From DASVXQ01 sp046727955 (lineage in GTDB: Bacteria > Actinomycetota > CALGFH01), in NCBI GenBank assembly GCA_046727955.1, contig JBKPDO010000032.1, positions 1-26,513 of the forward strand: a stretch of 26,513 nucleotides of DNA, written 5' to 3'. Positions 1 to 6,478 of this stretch are shown piece after piece. Every line of letters begins with the position of its first letter. Within the stretch, counting starts at the first letter, position 1. Under the pieces are notes generated by a model. It saw nothing but the letters and a program-made list of their open reading frames with translations. It searched no databases and was not told the DNA's origin. The position numbers and the translations under genes are program-made.

Positions 1-190
1 CCACAATTGTCGACCCGAACGCGAACGTGTCGGGCTCCACCTCGGTGGCGTGCTGGCTGGTCGGGTTGGTGAATGGGTCCGAGCTGATCTGGGTTAGGGC
101 GACATTGGCCCGGGCCGCGGCCGCTCCCATCCCGACCGCAAAGGCGACGGCCACCGCGAGAGCCAGCGCAGCAGTCAGTGCTCGCTTCAT
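1..190 (-). CDS. Exported protein, N-terminal fragment (sialidase/BNR-like, tentative)
   Basis: The gene runs off the left edge, so only the first 63 residues are visible. It starts with ATG at 190, with AAGGAG 7 bases upstream. The product opens with a clear Sec signal peptide: MKR, a long Ala/Val/Leu core, and a cleavage site after about residue 28 (AARA, then NVALTQ). The mature start contains NPTSQHATEVEPDTFAFGST. From memory this resembles the start of secreted actinobacterial sialidase/BNR-repeat proteins, but the catalytic region lies outside the window, so the function is tentative. The existence of a secreted protein is well supported; the family is an inference. Confidence 0.6.
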   Translation of the reverse strand, partial: MKRALTAALALAVAVAFAVGMGAAAARANVALTQISSDPFTNPTSQHATEVEPDTFAFGSTIV

Positions 191-814
191 CGAGCCACTC
201 CTTGTTTTCCCGTTCACCGAGCGGAAGTCGCCCCTTGCCCGCTGGTCTAGTCGCGAGGTGCCGGAAAGGCAATACGGCAAACGGCGTATCCGCCTGGGGT
301 CGTCGCCTGTCGCCGGCAAGGCGCCCCCGGCCACCTGGCCCCCGCGAGTAGGGGGCCCATCGCTTCCCGTGGGAACAGACACTCCGGGCGGCCCTCCAGC
401 TCCGGCGCCTCAGTATCGGTTCGTTGGGGAAGCGACATCGAGACCCGCCGCTACGTCGCCAGCGGGTGTGATCCCCAGTCAGGGTAAAAGAGGTTCGCCT
501 GTTCCAGCTGCGGGTGGTAGGAGAGGGAGAATCGCCCGTACGCCGGTCGGGATCTCATGGGTCTCATCGACGATCGCGCCGGTACTTCAGCGGCAGCGTG
601 ACCTTCGCCGCCAGACGCACGAAGTGGGCAGTTGTACCTCTGGTCTGGCTCGTGCCGTCGGAGCAAACCTGCAACCTCTCGATGTCAACAGGCAGGCGCT
701 CGCTATCAACGCGTTGTCACGATCCTGTCAGTGGGACGTCCAACGAGGGCGACAACGCCCATGGGTGGACTTCCCCCGGTGGCAGGACACCTCCGATGAG
801 AGGAGGGTGTCCAG
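191..814. other. Spacer without a recognisable gene
   Basis: This stretch separates the exported protein from the IS3 remnant. Open frames exist on both strands, but none has a convincing ribosome binding site or a recognisable product. The part nearest the exported gene (200-450) is G+C-rich and able to fold, so it could be a 5' leader for that gene, but I recognise no known riboswitch class. The left end of the IS3-type element should lie in 700-814; I could not fix its terminal repeat. Confidence 0.4.
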
Positions 815-1084
815 ATGTCCGAGAAGCAGCAAAGGACCAGACGGCAGTTCACGCAGGAGTTCAAACGCGACGCGGTGGAGCTGGTGCGCACCACGGATCG
901 GCCGATCGCCCAGATCGCCCGGGAGCTGGGCATCTACGACTCCACGCTTGGCAACTGGGTCAAGCAGGACCGCATCGACCGTGGCGAGGCCGAGGGGCTG
1001 ACCACCCGGGAGCGGGACCGGCTGCGCCAGCTTGAGGCCGACAACGCCAGGCTTCGGATGGAGCGTGACCTACTCAAACGAACC
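815..1084 (+). pseudogene. IS3-family transposase OrfA, 3'-truncated
   Basis: OrfA is the helix-turn-helix DNA-binding subunit of IS3-family transposases. The start is ATG 815, with AGGAGGG about 9 bases upstream. The product has the typical OrfA order: RRQFTQEFKRDAVELV, the helix-turn-helix around IAQIARELGIYDSTLGNWV, and a C-terminal leucine-zipper coiled coil ending in RMERDLLKR. At that point normal homology stops, and the next bases are the terminal repeat of another IS (from 1085). The open frame continues to 1117, but the last residues (TCACRKPRPRH) belong to that IS. OrfB and the right end of this IS3 element are absent, so it is a dead fragment. Confidence 0.85.
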
Positions 1085-2257
1085 TGTGCGTGCCGAAAAC
1101 CTCGTCCACGGCATTGACCTGCGGCTTCGCGTCGGTGGCGGAAGTCCGCGAAGATCACCCGTCATGGCGCTGCGGCTGCTCTACCTGATCTTCTGTCAGC
1201 TCATCGGCTGGCTCGCGCTCCTGGCCCGCGGGCAGGCGTCCAAGAACGCCGAGATCCTCGTGCTGCGCCATGAGGTCGCGGTGCTGCGCCGACAGGTCGC
1301 CCGGCCACACCCCTCCTGGCCAGACCGGGCCATCCTTTCGGCATTGACTCGGCTCTTGTCGGCGCAGCACCGACGCCATCGGTTCGTGACGCCCAACACG
1401 CTGGTGCGCTGGCACCGCGACTTGGTCAAGCGCCACTGGACTAAACCCCACCGCCCGGCTGGGCGACCTTCGATCCCGCCGCAGCTACGGCAGTTGATCC
1501 TGCGGATGGCGTCTGAGAACCCGACATGGGGCTACCGGCGCATCCACGGTGAGCTCACCCGGCTCGGATACACGGTTGCGCCAAGCACCGTATGGCTGCT
1601 GCTCAACCGGGCAGGCATCGACCCGGCCCCGCGCCGCGCGGAGCTGACCTGGCGGCAGTTCCTGGCCGCCCAGGCCGAGGGGATCGTGGCCTGCGACCTG
1701 CTTCCACGTCGACACGGTGCTCCTCCGACGTCTGTACGTGCTGTTCATAATCGAACTGGCCACCCGCCGGATGCACGTCCTCGGGGTGACCACCAACCCG
1801 ACCGGGGCGTGGGTGACCCAGCAGGCCCGCAACCTGCTCATGGACCTGGCCGGCCGCATCCAGCAGTGCAAGTTCTTGATTCGGGACCGTGACACGAAGT
1901 TCACCGACGCCTTCGATGCCGTCTTCGCCTCGGAACGCATCCGAACCTTGCCGACGCCAGTGCGGGCGCCACGCGCCAACGCGGTCGCCGAACGATGGGT
2001 CGGCACGGTCCGTCGTGAGCTGCTGGACCGGATGCTGATCGTGGGCCGGCGACATCTGGAGACGGTGTTGTCGGATTACGTGATGCACTACAACCATCAC
2101 CGGCCGCGCCGCTCGCTCGGCCAGGTGCCACCGCTGGGAGTCATCCCACCGCCTGCTCCAGCGGCCGACGTACCGGTCGTGAGGCTGGATCGCCTCGGCG
2201 GGCTGATCCACGAATATGCCCAGGTCGCATGAGGTGGACGGGTTTTCGGCACCCACA
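1085..2257 (+). mobile_element. Insertion sequence with rve/DDE transposase, about 1.17 kb
   Basis: The ends are defined by an imperfect inverted repeat. The left end reads TGTGCGTGCCGAAAACC followed by TCGTCCAC. The complement of the right end (up to 2257) reads TGTGGGTGCCGAAAACC followed by CGTCCAC. One substitution and one extra T separate them. A single transposase frame fills the interior. The flanks, AACC on the left and GCCG on the right, do not match, so no target-site duplication is visible. The left flank is an IS3 orfA and the right flank an integrase gene. The element therefore joins two unrelated sequences, probably after an adjacent deletion or recombination between IS copies. 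Confidence 0.75.
1164..2232 (+). pseudogene. DDE (rve) transposase of the IS, frameshifted
   Basis: The reading frame opens at ATG 1164 (MALRLLYLIFCQL). It encodes the usual N-terminal region (EILVLRHEVAVLRRQVARP), a helix-turn-helix segment (NPTWGYRRIHGELTRLG) and runs to AEGIVACDLL. There the frame changes: the expected continuation FHVDTVLLRRLYVLF is found one frame over, from 1702. The second part carries the catalytic core with FHVD, RDRDTKF and ERWVGTVRRE, and ends at the TGA at 2232 after HYNHHRPRRSLGQ. One surplus base around 1696-1701 explains the break, and no A6G-type slippery site is nearby. I therefore call it a disabled gene rather than programmed frameshifting. The intact product would be about 355 residues. 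Confidence 0.8.
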
Positions 2258-2430
2258 GCCGCGGTGCCGCGATGGCGGCCCTCGGCCACCTTGGTCTTTA
2301 GGGCCGCCTCGACCCGCTGGGCTTCGCGCTTGGTCCTGGCGCGGTCGTACTCGAACCGGTGCTTGCCGGTCAGCGGGTCAAGGCCGACGTAGACCTTGAC
2401 CTGCCAGTAGCCACCGCGGTCCCGGATCAT
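2258..2430 (-). pseudogene. Tyrosine recombinase (integrase), N-terminal remnant
   Basis: The start is ATG 2430 on the minus strand, preceded by GGGAAGG. About 58 codons remain: MIRDRGGYWQVKVYVG, then DPLTGKHRFEYDRARTK, then REAQRVEAALKTKVAEGRH. This is the arm-type DNA-binding N-terminus of phage/ICE tyrosine recombinases, a three-stranded sheet followed by a helix. The core-binding and catalytic domains are lost because the frame runs into the IS right end at 2257. The gene starts about 114 bp from the 3' end of the selenocysteine tRNA and points away from it, the usual arrangement for an element integrated into a tRNA gene. Family assignment is from motif memory. Confidence 0.7.
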
Positions 2431-2513
2431 CGCTTGCCTTCCCAAGAAGCAGGATCGGCTAGAACTGTGCCAGCGTCTGTGCCAGGAAGCAAGCAAGCGG
2501 GGGCAAGCGGGTG

Positions 2514-2531
2514 TTCGCTCGATGGAGCGAA
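2514..2531 (-). terminator. Hairpin downstream of tRNA-Sec
   Basis: On the minus strand, just past the tRNA 3' end, a perfect 7-bp stem (TTCGCTC / GAGCGAA) closes a CATC loop. A smaller stem (CCGCT GACC AGCGG, 2533-2546) overlaps the tRNA end and is followed by TTTCG. Either could terminate the tRNA transcript. There is no real U-run, so the role is inferred. Confidence 0.35.
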
Positions 2532-2543
2532 ACCGCTGGTCAG

Positions 2544-2635
2544 CGGAGGCGGACGGGAATCGAACCCGCCAGGCGGGGGACGCCCGCCTCAACAGTTTTG
2601 AAGACTGCGGGGCCCACCAGGACCCGGACGCCTCC
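2544..2635 (-). tRNA. selC: tRNA-Sec (anticodon UCA)
   Basis: This 92-base minus-strand gene has every hallmark of bacterial selenocysteine tRNA. It has a long acceptor arm (GGAGGCG paired with CGCCTCC), a 6-bp D stem closing a TGGT loop (GGGTCC/GGGCCC), and an anticodon arm GCAGT-CTTCAAA-ACTGT with anticodon TCA. The variable arm is very long, with a 7-bp stem (AGGCGGG/CCCGCCT), and the T arm contains GGTTCGATTCCC. The discriminator base is G and CCA is not encoded. It reads UGA as selenocysteine together with SelA, SelB and SelD, none of which lies in this window. The gene appears intact despite the neighbouring integrase remnant. The VWA gene ends 66 bp upstream on the same strand. Confidence 0.95.
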
Positions 2636-2701
2636 GCGGCGATCGTAGCAGCGCGGCCAGCGCCTGATGCCGCGGCCAACCGGCGGATGCCGCGGAAGTG
2701 G

Positions 2702-4570
2702 CTAGAAGTTCGCCAGAGCGGTGACGAAGACGCGCTCGATGTCCGTCGGTTTGGGCGAGACGAAGAGATTACCGCCAGTCGCCTCGCTGATCTGCTTGAG
2801 CGCGTCGGTGTCGGCGTCCGCGCCGTAGCCGAAAGTGAGGATGCGAACCTTACGGTCGTCCTTCTGCCCTTCTCGCAACTTCTGCAAGAGCTGGGACAGG
2901 GTGATCCCGCCGTTAGGGTCGTCGTTGCGCCCATCGGTGAACAGCACCACCAGATTGAGCCGGTCGGCAACGTAATGCTGCTTGACGTACTGGTAGGCGG
3001 CCAGCGCCGTGTCGTACAGCCCAGTGTCGCCTCGGGTCGGGGTGAGCCGCTCGAGCTGCGCCCGCAGCAGGTCCAGCCGGGTCTTGCCGCCAGGCATCTT
3101 GCCGCTGATCGGGCCGATCGGCACCTGCTGTCGCCAGTCGTGCGACCCGTCCAGCGCGGTCGCGAACTCCCAGACGCCGATGTCGCTCTCGGTGGTGAAC
3201 AGGCGCAGCGAGCTGGCCGCGGCCTGCTTGACCAGGTCCATCTTGGTCACGTCAGTGCCAGGCACCTTCTCGCCCATCGAGCCGGACACGTCGTAGACGG
3301 CGAGCAGATTGGCGACTCGCTTGGTCTGGTCCCAGCCCTTCAGGGTCATAGCGAGCATCTGCGGCGCGGGCGGCGCCAGGATCCGTGCCGGCTGGTTCGG
3401 GAGCAGCCCGACCGGCTCGTTGATGACGGGCCCGGGCTGCCCACGGGCGCTGCGGAAACCGGCCGCCTGGAACTTGGCCTGGACCGTGGGGGTCTTGAGG
3501 TAGAGGAGGAAGTCGCTCGCGGCGGCGCGCTTGGCATCGTCCACCCAGGGCGCGCGCAGCACGATCCAGGGGTAGTCCGACTGCAGCGTCCCTTCCTTGG
3601 GGTAGATCGCCGCCAGCGGCACCTTGGGCTTGGGACGCTCGCTGGCCAGCGAGGGATCGTCGATGGGCTTGCCCTCGTTGTAGTCCCACACCGACTTCTC
3701 GGGGAGCGGGATGGCCGAGGTGTAGCTGAGGGCTCTGCCGGCCTCGTCGGCGCGCTCGAGGTTGGCCAGCAGGGTGCTGGCAGTGTCGACTTGGTCACCG
3801 GGGGAGCGCGACACCTCCAGCATCATCTCGCCGAGATCTGGAGCCTTGCTCGCCAGCTCAGCCAGGGTGGGCTCCCTTCCCCCTTGACCCGCGACGGCGA
3901 TCCCCGCCCCAAGCAGCGCGCCGAGGCCGGCCTCGGAGAGCCTCGGGTCGGTCTTGCCGAGCTTGAACTGGCCCCACTCGGGATGGCCGAAGGCGGCCCA
4001 GCCCTCCGGGTTGCGGAGCGCGGCCACCAGATCGCTCCAGCCTAGGGCCTGCTTCGGCCAGCCGAGTGCCTGCGCCATGGGCTTCGGCATGGCGATGACC
4101 AGGGGGGAGGTGGCTACGCTCGGTCGCGACGTGGGGACGAGGCTGGACTGCTCCGCGGCGTTGAGCTGCAGGTCGAGCTCGGACGCCCAGGTCGACGAGG
4201 CGGGCACCCAGACATCGGGACGTGCCCCGAGGCTCGGATCTGTCCAGCCGCTGGCCAGCGAGGCGGTGCCCTCCGGCGAGTCGAGGCCGCGCACGCTCAC
4301 GTCGACGCAGCGGTCGCCCACGACCGGGGCGGTGCTGGCGTAATCCCTGGTCACTTGCTTGAGGAGCCCAGCCAGGTCCGGATCGGCGACCACCTGGAGC
4401 GTGACGCGGCCCGACGCGCAGACGGACCCGCCCGAGGATCGGTTTATCAGCAGGTAGCCGCCCACGCCCGCACCGGCGACGGCAACCACGACAAGGGCGA
4501 TCACGGCGACGGCGAGGCCGGAACGGCGCCGTGGCTCCGTCGAGAGATGCCTTCCACCTGCCTCGCTCAT
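2702..4570 (-). CDS. Membrane-anchored substrate-binding and VWA domain protein
   Basis: The 622-residue product has one N-terminal membrane segment (about residues 18-42, LAVAVIALVVVAVAGAGVGG), so the rest is probably outside the membrane. Residues about 50-400 look like a type 2 periplasmic substrate-binding fold, as in extracellular solute-binding proteins (VTLQVVADPDLAGLL, RPDVWVPASSTW, PLVIAMPKPMAQALGW). Residues about 419-622 are a von Willebrand factor A domain with a complete MIDAS metal site: D427, S429 and S431 in DVSGSM, a Thr near 516 in RGDTGLYD, and D546 in FTDGRND. The start is ATG 4570 with only a weak GGGCGGG upstream. Proteins with this architecture are known in actinobacteria; the ligand is unknown. 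No transporter genes are adjacent, so an uptake role is not supported by context. Confidence 0.85.
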   Translation of the reverse strand: MSEAGGRHLSTEPRRRSGLAVAVIALVVVAVAGAGVGGYLLINRSSGGSVCASGRVTLQVVADPDLAGLLKQVTRDYASTAPVVGDRCVDVSVRGLDSPEGTASLASGWTDPSLGARPDVWVPASSTWASELDLQLNAAEQSSLVPTSRPSVATSPLVIAMPKPMAQALGWPKQALGWSDLVAALRNPEGWAAFGHPEWGQFKLGKTDPRLSEAGLGALLGAGIAVAGQGGREPTLAELASKAPDLGEMMLEVSRSPGDQVDTASTLLANLERADEAGRALSYTSAIPLPEKSVWDYNEGKPIDDPSLASERPKPKVPLAAIYPKEGTLQSDYPWIVLRAPWVDDAKRAAASDFLLYLKTPTVQAKFQAAGFRSARGQPGPVINEPVGLLPNQPARILAPPAPQMLAMTLKGWDQTKRVANLLAVYDVSGSMGEKVPGTDVTKMDLVKQAAASSLRLFTTESDIGVWEFATALDGSHDWRQQVPIGPISGKMPGGKTRLDLLRAQLERLTPTRGDTGLYDTALAAYQYVKQHYVADRLNLVVLFTDGRNDDPNGGITLSQLLQKLREGQKDDRKVRILTFGYGADADTDALKQISEATGGNLFVSPKPTDIERVFVTALANF

Positions 4571-4766
4571 CTACCCACCCGCCCTGCGATTCCAAGCTCC
4601 AGCCGGGTCCCCCGATGGCTGGACACCCCTACCAATGACCCAGGCACGCCCGTTCCTTTTGCGCCCGAGCCGGGGATCGCTCGAGGTGCGCAGGAGAGAT
4701 TGCCGCTTAGCAGGGTCAGAATGCAAAACCGTGTCCAAAACAGACCCTCCCAGGAAGAAGGTCCCA

Positions 4767-4856
4767 ATGAAAAACAAGGCGCCTGTCGTGGTTGAGGTTT
4801 ACGAGGTTTGCGCGGCTAAAGAAGATCTTTTGTGGAGGTCGAAGCTCAATGAATGA
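4767..4856 (+). CDS. Possible small protein, 29 residues
   Basis: ATG 4767 is preceded by AGGAAGAAGG about 5 bases upstream and opens a short frame: MKNKAPVVVEVYEVC, then AAKEDLLWRSKLNE. The codons are noticeably richer in A and T than in every neighbouring gene. The product has no membrane segment and I recognise no family. The ribosome binding site and lysine-rich start argue for translation. The small size and lack of homologues that I know of argue for caution; it could also be a leader peptide or the end of a decayed gene. Confidence 0.3.
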   Translation: MKNKAPVVVEVYEVCAAKEDLLWRSKLNE

Positions 4857-4957
4857 CGGGCGAAGGCCTTGACTACGTGCTCAGGCCAGTTGGGGACAAG
4901 AGCGGGAATGGACGGGCAAGGAGCGCGAGTTTATGTCACTCTTGAGGTATCGCCGCT

Positions 4958-5042
4958 GGACCCGTGCCCCGGTCGAAGGGCCGGGTGGACGGGGTCCATG
5001 CAGCAGGAGACGCTCGCCGGTCAAAGGGCCGGCGGCGGCGTC
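4958..5042 (+). repeat. Two related hairpins upstream of the carboxypeptidase gene
   Basis: Two copies of a 16-base motif, CCGGTCGAAGGGCCGG (4969-4984) and CCGGTCAAAGGGCCGG (5017-5032), lie 48 bases apart and differ at one base. Each forms the inner stem of a larger hairpin. Hairpin 1 spans 4958-4997 with outer arms GGACCCGT/ACGGGGTCC; hairpin 2 spans 5009-5042 with outer arms GACGC/GCGTC. The outer arms differ in sequence while pairing is kept, which suggests selection on structure. This could be a leader RNA of the downstream gene or an intergenic repeat family. Confidence 0.45.
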
Positions 5043-5106
5043 TTCGGCGAGCCCCCGAGCGACGGGTGCGGGCACCGTCGCCGGGTAGGACTGCGACGAC
5101 GCTGGT

Positions 5107-5131
5107 CGTCCGGCCATGAGTCGACCGGACG
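5107..5131 (+). other. Inverted repeat in the carboxypeptidase upstream region
   Basis: The arms CGTCCGG (5107-5113) and CCGGACG (5125-5131) pair perfectly around an 11-base loop. It lies about 155 bp before the chosen start of the carboxypeptidase gene. It could be a regulator binding site or part of the structured leader; nothing in the sequence decides. Confidence 0.35.
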
Positions 5132-5285
5132 GCCGGCGCTCTCGCCCTGCCTCGCCGCGCCACTCCCTTGTTCTGGAGCTCGTCCCTCCTCGCGGGCCCG
5201 CCTCAGGGGCCGATTGAGGACTGTGAGACCTTCCTCGTTTTAGACTCACTTGCCCTTCATCCTCGAGATCGTGGAGCCTAACGAC

Positions 5286-6407
5286 GTGCGCTCCCGAGCC
5301 CGCTCCCCCCGCAAGGCCAGCCCGGTCCGCTTGGCCGCGCTGACCCTGCCGCTGCTCTCGCCGCTGGTCGCCCTGCTCCTGGTGACCTCGCCGGTGCCGG
5401 TGCCCGCCGCCTTCGCCCAGGCGGCTCCCAGCGTCCTGGCCAGGACCGCTGTGCTGGTCGACGGCGCCACGGGCGCGGTCATCTGGCAGCGCGACGCCCA
5501 CCGGCCGGTCCTGGTGGCCTCAACCACCAAGATCCTGACCGCGCTCGTCGCCGACGACACCTATCCGGCCGGCAAGGTGTTCACCGTGCCCCAGGCGGCC
5601 GAGGGGGTTGACGGCACCCGCTTCGGCTACCAGACGGGCATGCGGGTGCGCCGCCACGACCTCCTCACCACGCTGCTGCTGGTCTCCGCCAACGATGCCG
5701 CGGAGACGCTCGCCGGCGCCTACCCACGTGGCGGGCGCGCCGGTTTTCTACAGGCCATGCAGGCGGAGGCCGAGGCCTTCGGCGCCACCGACTCCACCTG
5801 GCGCGATCCCTCGGGCCTGGACGCGCCCGGACACCGCGCCAGCGCGGCCGATCTCGCGATCGTCGGCCGCGTCCTGCTGACACGGCCCGAGCTGGCCAAG
5901 ATCGTGGCGACCCCGTGGACCCGCTACCGCTGGCCGGACGGGCGCGTGCAGGTCATCACCAACCACAACCACCTCGTCAGCCAGGGCCGAGATCCCGGCG
6001 CGATCGGGATCAAGACCGGCTTCACCGAGAGCGCCCGCTCGACCATCGTGGCCGCGGAGCGCCGTGGGGGCAGGACGCTGATCGCGGTGGCGCTCGGCTC
6101 GGACGACATGTACGACGACGTCCGGTCGATGTTCACCTACGGGTTCGCCACCCGGACGCCGCAGGGTGCCGAGGTGCTCGGCCGCAACCCCGAGGGAAGG
6201 TCCAGCTCGCTGGGCCCGACGCGGCTCGAGGGGGCGGCAGGCCAGGGGCAGAGCCTGGGCGGGCGCGTCTCGTCGCAGCCGTCGGAGAGCACCCCGGTCC
6301 TGTCCCGGCTGTTCAGGGCGCCGCTGCCCACCCTCGCGGTCGGGGCCGTTGCGCTGCTCGTCCTCGGCGTGGTCGTGACGGCCTTCTCCGGCGCTCGCGG
6401 CCGCTGA
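5286..6407 (+). CDS. D-alanyl-D-alanine carboxypeptidase (penicillin-binding protein, S11 family)
   Basis: The enzyme trims the terminal D-Ala from peptidoglycan stem peptides on the outer face of the membrane. All three active-site motifs of family S11 are present: S79-T-T-K82, S134-A-N136 and K243-T-G245. I chose GTG 5286 because GGAG lies 9 bases upstream and the product then begins with a basic stretch (RSRARSPRK) and a hydrophobic signal sequence ending near AAFAQA. The frame is also open from a TTG at 5250, so 12 extra residues are possible. A second hydrophobic segment (about residues 347-368) near the C-terminus should anchor the protein. The length, 373 residues, is normal. The gene converges on fabF. 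Confidence 0.9.
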   Translation: MRSRARSPRKASPVRLAALTLPLLSPLVALLLVTSPVPVPAAFAQAAPSVLARTAVLVDGATGAVIWQRDAHRPVLVASTTKILTALVADDTYPAGKVFTVPQAAEGVDGTRFGYQTGMRVRRHDLLTTLLLVSANDAAETLAGAYPRGGRAGFLQAMQAEAEAFGATDSTWRDPSGLDAPGHRASAADLAIVGRVLLTRPELAKIVATPWTRYRWPDGRVQVITNHNHLVSQGRDPGAIGIKTGFTESARSTIVAAERRGGRTLIAVALGSDDMYDDVRSMFTYGFATRTPQGAEVLGRNPEGRSSSLGPTRLEGAAGQGQSLGGRVSSQPSESTPVLSRLFRAPLPTLAVGAVALLVLGVVVTAFSGARGR

Positions 6408-6426
6408 CGAGCCTGCTTATCCCGCT

Positions 6427-6478
6427 TATTCGCCGTGACGCCTGAAGACCACTATTCGTCGTGATGCCTGAAGACCAC
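6427..6478 (-). repeat. 26-bp tandem duplication at the fabF 3' end
   Basis: Two adjacent 26-base copies (6427-6452 and 6453-6478) differ at only two positions. The second contains the last codons of fabF (read on the minus strand, ending FRHHDE) and the TAG stop spans the junction. The first copy would repeat the same protein end (VVFRRHGE) after the stop. Confidence 0.9.

Larger units (their letters stand above)
4571..5285. other. Long spacer with hairpins, no established gene
   Basis: This region lies between the divergent VWA and D,D-carboxypeptidase genes and should hold both promoters. About 4690-4860 is clearly richer in A+T than its surroundings and holds a 29-codon ORF (listed separately). 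About 4950-5140 is very G+C-rich and full of inverted repeats (listed separately). No clear -35/-10 pair could be assigned. Confidence 0.5.

Noticed and set aside
200..450. Considered as a riboswitch upstream of the exported protein
   Set aside because: It is G+C-rich and foldable, but no conserved core of a c-di-AMP, cobalamin or other known class could be matched by eye.
1603..2970. Long minus-strand open frame (455 codons) spanning the IS, integrase remnant and tRNA-Sec
   Set aside because: It reads antisense through the transposase and straight through the tRNA; only the part from 2430 to 2258 has protein-like homology (integrase N-terminus).
2522..4045. Plus-strand open frame of 507 codons
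   Set aside because: It is a high-GC shadow antisense to the VWA protein gene and starts inside the tRNA-Sec; the composition is shadow-like and no family is recognisable.
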